Assembly: GCF_028502605.1 (NCBI RefSeq)
Contig: NC_079235.1
Location: 2,852,001 to 2,916,000 of the forward strand
From: Trichoderma breve
Taxonomy: Eukaryota; Ascomycota; Sordariomycetes; Hypocreales; Hypocreaceae
Length of the DNA stretch: 64,000 bases
Direction of reading: 5' to 3'
The stretch's first letter is position 1; each line of letters opens with the position of its first letter. The translations under genes were made by a program, and so were the position numbers. Of this stretch, positions 37,276 through 49,838 are shown in pieces. The notes beneath the pieces were generated by a model that ran no database searches, had not been told where the DNA came from, and was given only the letters and a program-made list of their open reading frames with translations.

Positions 37276-40200
37276 ATGCCGGGTCGACTCATCCCGGAGC
37301 ATGTTGATCTGCTCGGTAACCCGAGTCCGGTGATGAAGTGGCTTGAAGAGCAGGATGTGGGAAGTCAACAGAGGTGCGAGTTCACCAAACTGCCCCTGCT
37401 GCATGTAGCTTGCTAAGTTGTATGTAGTTATGCCACAAACATCTTCGACACGATCCTGGGAGAAGCTGCCCAGCCTAGATCGGTCTCGGGCAATGCCTGT
37501 GTGAGGCTTTGTGGCTTTGTAGAACGAGTTTCCAAGTCTGAGTCAGAGCCGTTTCAGTTGTGGGCGTTTTCCCAAGATGTAGCTTTGCGGCTTTACGATT
37601 TTTACATCGATTGGAATGAGTTTGATCATCATCGGTCAATGAGACTTGTCCTAGACCTGATAGCACAGCTTCTTCGGAGAAATCCTGACAAGAAAGCAGC
37701 ACTAGTCATACGAGATTTGCTCTTGGACAATCTAGTCTCGATTGTCATCGGCCGCTCAACCAAGCCTGTAGCTAAATCGGCCCTAAAGACTCTGGATTAC
37801 TTTCTTGCCAAGGGAGTTTTCAACCTGGATGACGTCAAAGCCACTCATCTCTCCTACCATCAGGAGCTATCTCAGGCTGCTGATATCGAGATATGGAGCG
37901 TCTTCACAACGGAGTTGCTGCAATGGACGAGGCTGCACTTTATCTGTCCGGCCGCCGGAAAGTTCATAGTGAGCTTGTGTCGTGCCCTGAGGAAAAGAGG
38001 CCATGAAGACTCTACAGGCTTGAGTATAGACACATGGCATCGCTGGCTGCTCGAGTTTCTGGCACAAGAGCCAAGTCTTTTGGAAAACTTCAAAAACTAT
38101 ATATTCCTTCCGCTCTTCAAGGTCGACAGGCCAGAAGGTCTGAAATTTTTACAGAGAGTGAACCAGCATGAGTCTAGTTCAACGGTTGCGCCCGCCAATG
38201 AGGATTTCGACGCAAGTGCACTTCTTACTTTGGCTGCTTTAGAGACTGGAAAGAAAGTTGGTCTTGTTGAGGAACCCTGTAAAGAATAAACCCCTTCCCC
38301 TTGCTACAAATCGATGCTGACGAAGATTAGACCTTGGCAGCGATCAATCGAACGAAGACAGCTCATCGATTACACTCCGAGAACATGCCCTCGAGAGCGT
38401 GTTAACACACCCTTCTCACGAGGTCCGAACGTCAGCCCTTAGTCTTCTTATAAGCTCGCCATCAACGACGCGACCATACTCTGCTACCACCCTGGACTTA
38501 CTTAAGAAACATTTGGCCACTTATTTTGCTGATCCTGATGCCAAATTTCGAGTAGATGTCTGTGCCCGTGTAAGGGATATGTTTAAGAGAGTACGAGGTG
38601 CAATCTCGATATTGAAGAAAAGTATCCCGCGAGCAAGGGCAAAAGCTCGAAAAAATGCTTCCAAGGATATGACATCTGCCGCTGGACAACAAGCGCTATA
38701 CCGCACCAATATAATTTCATGGCCAGAATCTGAGCTGGTGTACTGCTTGGAGTACCATGAGAAATTCTTACACTGGTATCTAGGATTCTTATGTGACGAA
38801 CTGTCTCCTACAGCTTCTTACCAACGACATATTACATCCCTTAAGAGCTTGATCTCTATACTCCGCATGGAAGGAGATAATTCAAAGACTTGGGAGACGC
38901 CAGAAGATCAGCAGCTGTTTTTCGACTATTTTGATGGGAAGTGGCTTCGAGCACTCGCTGATCTAGTAATGGATCCATTTGATGACGTTCGGGATACCGC
39001 CTCACTTGCACTGGCCCAGCTATTTGCTGATAACAGATACGGAAAATTCACCCTTTACTCTACGAAAGCGAACCAAAAGCCTTCAGGAGAACTTGAAGAA
39101 TTATTACATCGAGCTGAAAAGGTGTCAATTCGCACTGCCAGAGCTGATCATTCTGATGGTGTTGCTAGAGCCTCGCAACTTCTCTATAGATTCTTGGACA
39201 CGGAAGATGAACGGCTGAGTCTTCTTTCAAAACTTGTTGATACACTAGATCACAAGATATCAAGAGCTGAAACAGACTTGGGGCAGGCTGTTCTAGAGCA
39301 GCCGCTGCACAGTACCTTTGCATCGCTGTGCTTCACTTGGCAGGCCGTTTCTGAAAAGAAGCTGTCAGAATCCGAGGCGGAGTCGGCTTCCGCGCTACAA
39401 AACAGGATGATTGATTGCTGTGAACGAGTATGGAAAGCTGTTCGAGATGTCCTTTGCGATGACTCTCCTGAGGGGCATCTGCCTGAGGAAATGGAAGATA
39501 CTGAAGGTCTTGATACAAAGGGTCTCTTGAGTTACAGCTTTCGTGCCATTCACGAATCAAGGTTAGTTGCTTTCGATAAGGCCTATTGCGGATCTCTTGG
39601 CTAACTGCAGTTAAGCAATCTGATGCGGACGATTGCGCTGAGTATGAGAAACCGCTCTCGCGAGGGGCTTATTACTCCATCTCAGAAAGCCTTTGAGACC
39701 ATTGGAAATCTGGCATTCGAACAGCTAGCCAATTTGAGGCATCGTGGTGCATTCACAACCGTAGCTGCAACATTTGCGACTTGCTGCCAGTTGACCAAGC
39801 ATTTGGATCCCATTGAGGACGAGGTATCTCTACTCAACGTATGGTACAAGGTTAGTATCCCAATCATCTACTATTTCTCTCTATGAGATAGTTATGTTAA
39901 TGTCTGGCTTGTTAAAGGGCACCTTGAACGAAATCTTCACTCAAAGATCTACAACTCGAAGATCTGCTGGAATCCCCTCGATGATGACGGGTATTCTCTC
40001 GGCAAATGCAGCTGACCCATCATTCGAGGACGCAATGGCCAGACTCATCGAAATAGCGAGTATTGAGGCCCACGTGGTAGAAACAGATGGATCCAATCTG
40101 CCTCAAGTCCATGCTTACAACTGTCTCAAAGACATCTTCAAAAACTCGCTACTGACATCTATGGGGAATAAATCTGAGAAATATCTTCCCCAGTGCCTTG

Positions 40201-42301
40201 AACTGGCGGCTAGCGGACTCAGGTCAGAGGTCTGGGCGATTCGGAACTGTGGCTTGATCTTCCTTCGCAGCTTGATCGATAGCCTCTTCGGGTCACAGGA
40301 GAGCAAGGCGATGATTGAAGCTGGTTGGGACGGAAAGGCCAACAGGATTCCATACCACCGATACCCTAACCTTCCGACAGTGTTGGAAAGTCTCCTTAAA
40401 TCTGGTCACAAGATGGTGACCTCAGCAAATGCCACGTCGTCTGCCGAGTCAGTTTTCCCAGCCTTGGACATTATCCGTCGAGCAGGGCCCCCCGATCTCC
40501 TTCGAGACGAAATTCAGATTCATGTCGCTGCATATCTATTGAGCCCTGTATGGCATGTACGAGAAATCGCTGCCAGGACACTGTGTTCCTGCTTGCTGCA
40601 CGACAAATGGCTTGGCGTTGTTCAAGATTTGATTCACAAGTCGTTGAATGACAAGACCGTCAACAGACAGAATCATGTACACGGAGTTCTCCTATCACTA
40701 AAGTTTCTTGTTGAGAGGTTTAGTGAAGTAGCACCAGATCGCCTCATAGGTATGCAAACCTTGCAAAGCTTTCCAAGTTAGTGATTTTAACTGACCAATC
40801 TATAGCTGATTTACCTGAGTTGACGGCATTCCTTGAGTCAAGCCACATTGATAGCATATATGTTGACTGCCCAGACATCATAGCTGCGTACCTGGAAGTT
40901 ATCAATATGATATGGATGTCCCAAATCTCCAAATCTCAGCCCTTACAGCCACCCAAAGTCTTGGTACCCACAACAAACGGCTCTGCGTTGCTCAAAGCTC
41001 AAAGTATTATAAGTAGAATACTTTCCTTGTCTCAAACCAAAGAGCCCGTTGGGCAGGTTAAAGCTTTACTTCGTGAGAGCCGCATTGGCGCCGACACGAT
41101 GGTGGCAGCTCTGGAGTCGATACAGAAACTGTGGCATTCGGCCTCATCCCCTGACCACATCAGAATCGCCCTGTGCGATCTGTACATTGATGTTTGTCTC
41201 AGAACTTGCTTCATGGAGCCTCAGGTAGTGGCTATTGAAAACCTGGTAGAGTTGATAAATCAACTCATTACAGAGGACAAGCTCGGCTCCCTGCCTATAG
41301 CCTCTCTGATGGACCTGTGGACGATACTACCCCAGCGCCCACTGAACCCATCTCTCTCCAATGCCATTGTGAGAGCCAGCGGCTGCATAGTAGCCGCTAT
41401 GAATCACACCAAACGCCTTTCAACGTCGGCTCTTCGGAGTTGGGGCGAAATGGTAGCTGATGCAGGATCAGACGACAAGGTCAGTTCCAATCTACTGACT
41501 TCTTCCTTTTCCACCGACCTTGAAGACTGAATAAAGATGCTGACTTATTGACAGAGTTTTGACACTCGCTTTGCGGCAGCTGAATCTCTTTGCTCATTCT
41601 TCAGTGTAATGGGAACATCCTGCACCAGTGAAGAATACCTCCCTGTCATCGTAGCCCTCTATGATGCCATAAATGATGATGACGATGAAGTACGCGAGGC
41701 CGGATCCGCCGCAGCAAGAAGTATTCTCGGCCAGAATCTAGCTCCTCTCGAAGCCTCCGGTCGTCTTCTTCAATGGCTCGCCCAGCACTTTGGCAGCAGC
41801 GCTGAATTTAAAGCCATCATTGCTAGTCGCATCACCGGCCATCGGGCCTCTATGGCAATTGATAAGCCGTGGGGCTCACCTGGAGCCCAACTAGATGCAG
41901 CTCTCAAGTCTGACGACTCTTTGTTCGCAGTAGAAGAGCAGAATCTCTTCATAGACGAGGTTCGAGAAGCCAATCGCTGGGCTGCCGTCTTTCAGAACAT
42001 AGCATGGGATGAGAAGAGCCCAGAAGACGCCAAGATACTCGGCAAGTTGGACGAGTGGATTTGCGATGGCCTGGCGCAGATGCAGCAGCTGATAAAGCAG
42101 GAGGACGGTCCTCTTGGCTGGGCATCGAATCCTCACGTCTTTGCCATTGATACAACCATTCTTCGGGGCGCTGTGACATTGAAGAGAGGTCACGGCACTG
42201 AGAAGCTACGCCAGGCTGTTGATGATGTCAAAGAGTTGTTGAGGTTGCCAGAGCATGATCGGGTTTCAAAATTGCTTGTACAACCATTAGAGGAGAATTA
42301 G
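37276..42301 (+). CDS. TRM732: Trm732/THADA family protein (DUF2428), tRNA 2'-O-methylation partner
   Basis: In yeast, Trm732 pairs with the methyltransferase Trm7 to 2'-O-methylate nucleotide 32 in the anticodon loop; human THADA is the homologue. Seven exons are predicted: 37276-37373, 37428-38278, 38331-39561, 39616-39850, 39918-40749, 40806-41479 and 41555-42301, for 1,555 residues. All introns are 52-75 bases and keep frame. The DUF2428 core is clear: the arginine pair in STTRRSAGIPSM, then LPQVHAYNCLKDIFKNS, and SEVWAIRNCGLIFLRSLIDSLFG. Most of the rest reads as helical HEAT-like repeats, such as DPFDDVRDTASLALAQLF and DDDEVREAGSAAAR. The exon 3 to 4 junction needs the second of two close AG acceptors (exon starts at 39616); the first would give a stop. 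The first exon (32 codons) is the least certain part. Confidence 0.9.
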
Positions 42302-42636
42302 AGAGGGGAAAATAGACTATAGAATAAGGATTTAACAGGTTGTATAATGAAATTAAGTAAAGCTAAGAAAGAACTGTCCCATGTAAAATAAACGACCCTT
42401 TTATCCGAGTCCCATGAATTCCCATCCTGACCCTGATTCGCTGTAAATGTATAAGCCAGAACACTCCGACTCCTCCCTGGCCAAAAGAAAAAAGAAAAAG
42501 AAAAAAAATACAAGCTTCAACATCTTTGTATAGTCACAAAAAAACACCCAGTACCATGCAAGATCCATCATCCTAATGAGAAATATCCGCAAGCCCCTTT
42601 AACATAGTGCACATTTTTTCCTGTGTATAACCACTC
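42302..42636. other. Convergent 3' ends of Trm732 and the DUF3074 gene
   Basis: About 335 bases with A- and T-rich runs. No gene is seen. Confidence 0.6.
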
Positions 42637-44653
42637 TCATGTCGACTTGGTGCTCTCCACCCCTGAACCCTTAGAAGACGCGGAGGCTGCCCTATCAAAC
42701 CCCCCTAACCGTCCCAGCTTCGCCGTCAACATGGTATTCTGCGACTGAAGCTGGCCGACCTGCGTCTGAAGGATCTCGACCCGTTTCAGCGCCACGTCTC
42801 TCTCCGCCCGCGTCTTCTCCAGCTCCATCGTCAGGTTCATCTTCTCTTCTCGCTCCGCGGCTTTCCGCCTGCGGGCCTCCGCCTTGCGCTCCTCGTGCAC
42901 GCGCTTGTCTTCTAGCTTTTGCAGTTCTTTCCTGTATTTTGCTTCTTGCTTGGCGATCTCTTTCTCGTGCTTCTCACGCATCTTGGCCACCACTGCTTCG
43001 TCCTTCTCCTTGCCGCCGCGTCGCTTGCTCTCTAAGCGTTGCTGCATATGAGCCGTCTTTTCATCGAGCTTTCGCCGCTTCTCTTCGAGTTTCTTAAGTT
43101 CTTTTTCTAGCAGCTGCTTCCCTTGCGTTTTGGACTCGTCTGAATTGCTTCCCGCGATACTTCGCGCCCGATTCTCTTCAGTCATAGATCTTTCGAGGGC
43201 AGACCTAAATGTACGTATGGATGATGTCTCGCTTAGTTCGGACAAATCAGCATCTGTCTCGTGCTCCTCAGCAGCCCTGGATTCCAGATCAGTTAGGCTG
43301 GTCTGGCTCTCTTCAGGGGTTCCCAGCTGCCGTAGTCCACTGGCAACGACCGAAGATGCCGCCTCAAATACCCCGCTTATGATGCCGTATATACCGTTAC
43401 TACTGGGTATACTTTGCACTGATTCTCTCCTCGCTGCTTCGATCTCTGCGTCTCTCTTCTTGAAATCGCCGCTAGGGTGAGGCTTGTGCATGGGAAGCAC
43501 CCGCGGGCTACCGGTTTCACGTGGTGTCTCCGCCTCGGCAAGTTTGTCAGGACTTCCCGGCTTTCCAAGGCTCTCGATGCTCTTGGAGTCGAGAAGCGAG
43601 AGGGCCGTTACCCACTTGACAAACTTGCTAGCATCTCCAACAATGCCCGGTGGCGTGCCCTTTTCCACCATGAAGCGCGGCACGCTGCCGCCTGGGTCGC
43701 TTCGTGTTATCATTATCCATTCAACGGCCATGGACTGGTGGTCGCGTGATTCCGAACTAGAGCTTCGAACTTCTTCAGAGCTCTGGTCTGTCGAAACCAA
43801 TGATGTTTTAGATGCAAGGGGGTCGTTCTCGACGGGCACCTCCCGAATCATCTCGACAGATTCGTACGACCCGCGGATTATTCCCGACCGGGGAGGACAC
43901 TCGTCATGAAGGCATGGTTTTGATACGATAACGTGCTGCCGCAGAGGTCGCTCTTGGTCTGCTGGCTTGTACTCAAAATCGGTTGTAAGGAGAAGTGTGA
44001 TGAAATCTCTCGGGGCGGTAGGGCCAGGGAATTGCGCCGATAATTGGAACACTATAGAGAGATGCGTGTTAGTCCATATACACCCAAACATTTCAACCAC
44101 AAGCATATCACGGGGCGATGTACTCACCACTCAAGTGTCCCGAACCCTCAACTTGTTGACTCTCAACATGCCTATCTGCGCCAACACCTCGAATGTTTCC
44201 GCTGCCCGGCGAGCCTTGTACTTTGAGCGTCTCCGGAAACTCCTTCTCGAGGCCCGTCTTCCAGTTATCATACGTCAAGCCATGGTGAAGGCTTCGTCTA
44301 GCGAACCACGCCCCCTTGCCATCCTTTGCAGCAAGCTTCCAGACGCTGATATTGAGCGGATTGTCTTTGGCATTCATCTTGATCTCCTTCCACTCCTTTC
44401 GCAGCTGCTGGGCCATGGCCAGTGACGACCCGGGCTGGCGCTGCGAATATGATATCTCGGCCTGTTCGAAAACCGCCGCCGCTGATGCCGCTCCCGCTCC
44501 CGTCGCAGTGGCCGTAGTCGGAGACGGCACCGACTCGACGACGGTTTGCGCATCAACGAAGGCCTCGTTCATAAACGGCTTGAGGTCGTCGACCGGAACC
44601 TCGTCCCACTCGATCGGCCCCAGTGCCCGCAGCGGCTCGTGATGGGGCGACAT
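42637..44653 (-). CDS. DUF3074 (START-like) domain protein with C-terminal coiled coil
   Basis: Two exons are predicted, 44653-44128 and 44051-42637, giving 646 residues. The first 300 residues carry the DUF3074 domain, a START-like fold of unknown ligand. Visible blocks are AWFARRSLHH, GSPGSGNIRGVGADR and, after the intron, FPGPTAPRDFITLLLTTDF and PRFMVEKGTPPGIVGDASKFVKW. The last 170 residues are a long charged coiled coil, with runs of Lys/Glu/Arg from KQLLEKELKKLEEKRRKLDEK through ALKRVEILQTQVGQLQSQN. A Ser-rich linker separates the two. The family is common in Pezizomycotina and its function is not established; lipid binding is possible from the fold. The chosen ATG (MSPHHEPL) is followed directly by a conserved-looking region; an in-frame ATG 27 codons earlier precedes hydrophobic sequence and seems less likely. 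Confidence 0.88.
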
Positions 44654-45737
44654 AGCGTGTGTATGTGATGAAGGGTTAGATGAAGCACAAAGAGCAAAGA
44701 AAAAAGGACGGCAAAATCTACAACGCAAAAGCAAATCACAGTGAGATTATGAGGGGAGGAAGTTTGGGCGGAAAGAGAAAAAGACACCAAACAAACTTGG
44801 TAGATATTACAAGCAAGTACTCGAGCAACGATGGATTGGGTTTCGTAGTGCATTTCGATAAGCCTCGCCCGGCCTGGCATTGAAGCCGAGGGAAGCCTGT
44901 GGAACCCACTAAACCGGCGAAGCTTCCAGCGGGTGACAGCAAGCGCTCAGGCCATTCCTCTGTCCCTCCAGCGCTCGTCCGGGGGGGCTTAGCGGGCTTA
45001 GCTGTTGCATCCCCGGCCAATTATCTTGACGTCACCGCAGAGTCACGACTAGCGGCGTCTGAACATTGCCGTTTCCAGCCTGTTTCAAATGCTGCCGTAA
45101 TCCAGCGTCATATTCCAGGGTAGGCGAGAAAGTCAATGATGAATTATATGCAGTACGCAATGCCTATCTTGTGAGCAGTGCTGGATCTGCAGAGCTAGAG
45201 TAATCTCAGGCTCATTCAATTCCAAAAAAGGCTATTAATAGTCTAGTTATCATCATTGATTGCAAAGGACAGAAGTCAATTCGCAGTCTTCTGCTGAGTC
45301 GCGCCGGCTATTGTGCCTCTCCGATCAAAATCGGACCTCGCACCTCCGACTCCACCGACTCTTGACCGGCTCCTCCGGACTCCCGATATCTCATGTTGTA
45401 GCTTATGATTTCAATGATTTGCATTTCACATCAGCAAGCACCGAATAGATTATGTGCAATGTATGCTTATATACCCATGCTATCTATATATAGAGAATGT
45501 CAAAGAAACACACTGAAGAACAAGTAAAAGAGGTAGACAAAACAAGCTAGAATCCTGCCCAAGACGTAGTAATGCCTGGTATCCTCAAAACACAACCAGC
45601 AATAAAACAATACAATCAATTCACTTGATCAAGCAATTAATCCATCAACCCAGCCAGCTAACCAGCCAGCCAGACAATCGCTTTGCTCCCAACACCCTCT
45701 ATGCAATGTTCGACCGCACCCGACCTGATTCTGGCTG
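44654..45737. other. Intergenic region between the DUF3074 gene and the VASt-domain gene
   Basis: Two minus-strand genes are separated by about 1.1 kb that holds the DUF3074 promoter and the 3' UTR of the upstream gene. No gene is seen. Confidence 0.6.
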
Positions 45738-48700
45738 TTATAGGTTGGACAACCTTCTCGCCTGCACCGCAGATGCATGGTCGCTCCGACAACTTCCACA
45801 GTAATCGTCACGCCATGCCTCGAGGGCTCTCCTCCGATCCGGCGGGATTGAACCCGCGGCCTTTTGCGACGACGAATCGCTCGTCTTGTCCTTACCGCCG
45901 CTCCTGCCCTTGTCGTCGTGTAGCATCTCCTCGAGATTATCGCAGAGAGACTTTTCATTCTCCAGCCAGTTTTCCCATTCTGACTGCAGCATTTCCCGCT
46001 CAACGCTGTTGACGACCCTCATCGCTACAAGCAAATCGTGTCGGTACATCCCCAGCCTCTGTCGTGTTCTCCGCAGCCGTCGCGCCGTCGCCCGGCTTGA
46101 TGGCAGAGATAGCGAGGCTCCCGCTTCCTCCCACGGAGAATCCATACTTGTCGTATCCAAGAGCTCCCTGAATGTGCTGAAACATGTGCTGTTTTGAGGG
46201 AAAGGCGGCTCATCATTGTCGGCGCCGGAAGCTTCGTGTAGATCCGCAAGATAGATTGCCTTGCTCATCATGTGGTTCGGCGACACGCCAACTCTGCGCA
46301 TAAAGTTCGCCGCTCGCCGCTCCTGCCACCAAGTCAACGACTCTGTTGACGAGAGCATCAGGTTGGTAGCTATGCTCAGTCCAAGGAGCAACAGAATAAG
46401 CCGATGTGCCGTCACAACGTCGAATACCTTCTTCAACACCGCAATGATCCACAAAATCACGGATGAGACGACACTTTCGCCAAGAGACCGGACCGTCTCA
46501 AACAGCATGGCAGTGAGCGTGCGAGGCTTGATGGCCTGCCTCTTCCTCGCGTCGGTTGGCGCTGGTGAGAAGACCACCATCTGCGTCTGGTGTCCTACCT
46601 GGCCGTATACCTGTATGGCTCTGTTGGTGCGACTTCTCGAGCCCAGTTTGTGAACCTGATCTGTGGCGAGTTCTGCCAGCTCCTCGGCATCGCTTACTGC
46701 ATCACGGAGAGCCTGGCGTTCCACCAAACTCTTCGACAGAGGCGGTGATTTCGACCAGTCGACGCGGACGTAAAACGCCAGCTTGCACTTGGACTTGGCC
46801 ACATATGTGATGACGACCTTGGTCACCAGCTTGAAGAATTGCGAATGAGGGAGGTGCCACGCAGTCCTCGTATGCGTAACCACATACGTGACGTGATCGT
46901 TAAACACGTCGATTGTCTGGAAATCCCGTATGTCTGCCGTCCGCGACCGGCCAAAGACGTCAACGTAGTCTATCTTAAAGTGAAACTCACGCTTCATTGG
47001 CTCTTTGTCACTTCCCGCTGACCATGGTCCCTGAGCAATCTGCTTCGCACGGTGCTCAAAGTAGAGCTTGGGGAACACAAAGCTCTTGTCTCCAAACAGG
47101 ACATGAAAGCATGCCTTTGCACTAATTTCGAAATGCCTTTCAGCCGCCATCTCTTTCATGTCATCCGGCTCGTAAATAACTTCATGTTTTGGTAGGTTCA
47201 GTTTTGGCGGCAGCTTCTGCCCAGAAACCGGGGCTATCAGGCGCGGCAAGGGGCTAGCACTCCGCTCTACCGGCCCTCCCAAAGCTGTACCGTTGTCCAT
47301 CGGTGTAGTAGACGATATTTCTTCCCAGCTCTCGGCGCTTGGGCTCGGTTTCTCGTATTCGTGCTTGTCAATGTTAACCAAGGCACTAATGATTCCCAGA
47401 GTATCCAGCGGCTCTTCTGCCTGCAGGTTGTCTACTAGGAGATTAAGACGAGCGTGGAGTAACTTCAGATCGTCAAGGAACACCTTGACAGTGATCCTTG
47501 TATATCCCGTATCGTTGAGCTCCTGGCCCAGATGCAGGAAGATGAAGTCGCAATCTCTGCCGGAGGCAGCAGTCACCTCGGTGATGATGTCCAGGTGGAT
47601 ACTATAGGCAGTGACCAGACCCAACTGCTGGCCATAGAAGTACATATTCTCTGCTGTCACGTAAATTCTGCCATCGCCGGCAAGTAGTTCGCTTTCAGAA
47701 CCCCGTTCCAGCGAGCTTGACCAAGCTGCTCGGAAAACAAGCACCAGTCTTTCTTCTGGTGGCGCGTTGGGGAATAAAAGCCTAAACTGTGCATGTTGGA
47801 TTTTCAGCTCGGGAGGGTAGCCGGCCGGTAGAGACTCGCTGGCCTTCTTCGCCTGCACTGCCTCGCCGAGCGGTGTCTGGGCGCCTTCAGAAACCACAAC
47901 GCCGATGGGATCGTCGTCGTCAAGTCGGGTTGCCACAGCTGGCTCTGAATTCATGTTGCCCCAAACATTGCTACCCCAGTAGTTGGCTACGACTGATGTA
48001 GGAAGCCTCTTGCCTTCCAAGACATGGCCTCGTTCTCCAGCGATGAGCACAGCGGTGCGGCTCAAGCTCGTAATAGTTGGAGGGCGGGCTAGAGTAGGAG
48101 GGGCAAGTGTGCCTGGCTTGTTGTCCAACAGCGGAAGCGCAACTCCCGTGAACTTGGCCTGGCCGGAAGATGTAAGGGAAGAAGAGTTTCCTACGAGCTG
48201 AGAGCTTTGATTCCCAGAAATCATGCTAGACAGGCCTCCGGATGAGCTAGACGTTGTCAACGTGGGCTCGGGGCTGGCGCCGAACGTCGCTTTGCGGTGA
48301 AGGTCAAGCTTCTGGATGATCCTCGCTGCGTGTTCTCGACCGCTCTCGCCCTCCTCTCGCGCTAGGTCTCGCCCAAGCGCAGATATTGATCGACGAGACA
48401 AGGTCCCGTTAGGATCAATACTCTGTCGTGCGGATGCGCCACCTTCTGCCCCTGGAATAGCCAGGTTGGCTGTGCGATCGGTGCTTGATACAGTGTCGTC
48501 CGATGAGCCCATTTGCGCATCGACGCTCTTAGCTGAAAACTCTGGGATGCTTGGGGGGCAAATTGAGAATGCTGGGTCGATGCCACCGGTCAGGGCACTG
48601 TTGTCTCTGTCCATGGTGGCCTCGAACGCTTTCTTTTTTGTTACTTCAAAAACCTCCAGCCAGTCCATCAGCTCTTTCTGCGTCTCAGCTTGCATCAGCA

Positions 48701-49838
48701 TGCTGCGACTTTTCGTCTTTAGTTCGAAACAAAACCGTCGTTCCTCACCGGCGGCCGGCTTGACATTACAAAGTAGCACACCAATTTCATCTCCTTGTAG
48801 AACTCCTTGCGGTCCAGGGGTGAGCCATCCAAACACGCCATCTCGGCAGTAGTACCACCGCCGAACCCAGTTGTATCTGACTGGCTTGCCGCTAGCAACT
48901 CGCAAAAATAACCAGCCTTGTATCTCAGTAATTGCGGCGCCCTCGTCGGTTGGGCGTACGCTAACAGGTCCGCGTGAGCCCAGGAAGGCTACGGTTGAGG
49001 TGCTATAGTCTTCCAGTTCTCGAGAAGGCTTGAACCCCTCAAAGGTCGCATCGCTAATGTCCTTTCTCGCGTTCTGCATCTCCCGTCTGAAGACGTTATC
49101 TGACAGTTCCATTTCCTTGGCCCAACCCCGGACACGGTCCAGCTCTCGGCTCCATCGGGTGGCACTCGCGGCTGCATCGCGGCCCCGGTTCATCTCCTTC
49201 CATATATCACAGCAGACCTTAACAAGCAGTTGATCCAGAGAGAAGCGGAGCTGGGGCGCCAGCTGGCAGTAATCCATGGCGGCTTGGATGTATGACTTTC
49301 GATTCTCGTATACGGAGAAGGCATCTTCGCGGAGGGCAGAGGGCTCCTTTGTTTTCGACTGAGATGTATAACGGGCGAGAGTCGTGTCGTAGGCTTTCTG
49401 AGTCTGCTCCAAGCTTCTCCTTATCTCCTTAAAGTTCCGCAGTTCCCCCGTGAGAAACGAGCGAATGGGCTCGATGACGGCTGTTTCCATCCGTTTCTGA
49501 GTGTTGAGTAATTGCGTCCATAGCTCTCGCGTGCCTTCGCTGGTGCGCTTGAGAGCTAGAAGGGTGTAGTCGTTGTCGATGACGTTGTCGGGGAAAGGTG
49601 TCGTCTTGGAGAGGTAGTTGTTGATGGTATCTTCGAGAGAAAGAAGCCCGCTCATGAGCTTCTGTGTCGAGGCGACATAGCCATTGAGCCATTTCTCAAC
49701 GGCGTCAACCTGGTCGGCAAAGTGAGTAGCGGTTGCGCGGAAAGTTGGCGAATCGAGGACCGCTTCGTTGAGCGTCACAGGAACAGCACGATCTGCGGGT
49801 TTCGGCGCGGCCGCCGCAGTGCCAGCTGCTTCTGGCAT
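45738..49838 (-). CDS. BAR-PH-GRAM-VASt protein of the Lam1/Lam3 (Sip3/Ysp1) type
   Basis: Lam proteins sit in the ER at contact sites with the plasma membrane and move sterols between the membranes. This is one uninterrupted frame of 1,366 residues. Residues about 20-270 are a helical BAR-like region. A PH domain follows near 315-400, recognisable by NWVRRWYYCRDGVFGWL and the ETQKELMDWLEVF helix. A Ser-rich linker precedes a GRAM-type segment near 680-795 (FPNAPPEERLV, GRIYVTAENMYFYG). The VASt/StART-like domain spans roughly 885-1050, from EVIYEPDDMKEM through WHLPHSQFFKLVTKVVITYVAKSKCKLAFYVRVDW. Two hydrophobic stretches near 1122-1160 would anchor it in the ER. The C-terminal tail is charged with coiled-coil character. 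It is unusual in this neighbourhood for having no intron over 4.1 kb. Confidence 0.9.
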   Translation of the reverse strand: MPEAAGTAAAAPKPADRAVPVTLNEAVLDSPTFRATATHFADQVDAVEKWLNGYVASTQKLMSGLLSLEDTINNYLSKTTPFPDNVIDNDYTLLALKRTSEGTRELWTQLLNTQKRMETAVIEPIRSFLTGELRNFKEIRRSLEQTQKAYDTTLARYTSQSKTKEPSALREDAFSVYENRKSYIQAAMDYCQLAPQLRFSLDQLLVKVCCDIWKEMNRGRDAAASATRWSRELDRVRGWAKEMELSDNVFRREMQNARKDISDATFEGFKPSRELEDYSTSTVAFLGSRGPVSVRPTDEGAAITEIQGWLFLRVASGKPVRYNWVRRWYYCRDGVFGWLTPGPQGVLQGDEIGVLLCNVKPAAGEERRFCFELKTKSRSMLMQAETQKELMDWLEVFEVTKKKAFEATMDRDNSALTGGIDPAFSICPPSIPEFSAKSVDAQMGSSDDTVSSTDRTANLAIPGAEGGASARQSIDPNGTLSRRSISALGRDLAREEGESGREHAARIIQKLDLHRKATFGASPEPTLTTSSSSGGLSSMISGNQSSQLVGNSSSLTSSGQAKFTGVALPLLDNKPGTLAPPTLARPPTITSLSRTAVLIAGERGHVLEGKRLPTSVVANYWGSNVWGNMNSEPAVATRLDDDDPIGVVVSEGAQTPLGEAVQAKKASESLPAGYPPELKIQHAQFRLLFPNAPPEERLVLVFRAAWSSSLERGSESELLAGDGRIYVTAENMYFYGQQLGLVTAYSIHLDIITEVTAASGRDCDFIFLHLGQELNDTGYTRITVKVFLDDLKLLHARLNLLVDNLQAEEPLDTLGIISALVNIDKHEYEKPSPSAESWEEISSTTPMDNGTALGGPVERSASPLPRLIAPVSGQKLPPKLNLPKHEVIYEPDDMKEMAAERHFEISAKACFHVLFGDKSFVFPKLYFEHRAKQIAQGPWSAGSDKEPMKREFHFKIDYVDVFGRSRTADIRDFQTIDVFNDHVTYVVTHTRTAWHLPHSQFFKLVTKVVITYVAKSKCKLAFYVRVDWSKSPPLSKSLVERQALRDAVSDAEELAELATDQVHKLGSRSRTNRAIQVYGQVGHQTQMVVFSPAPTDARKRQAIKPRTLTAMLFETVRSLGESVVSSVILWIIAVLKKVFDVVTAHRLILLLLGLSIATNLMLSSTESLTWWQERRAANFMRRVGVSPNHMMSKAIYLADLHEASGADNDEPPFPQNSTCFSTFRELLDTTSMDSPWEEAGASLSLPSSRATARRLRRTRQRLGMYRHDLLVAMRVVNSVEREMLQSEWENWLENEKSLCDNLEEMLHDDKGRSGGKDKTSDSSSQKAAGSIPPDRRRALEAWRDDYCGSCRSDHASAVQARRLSNL

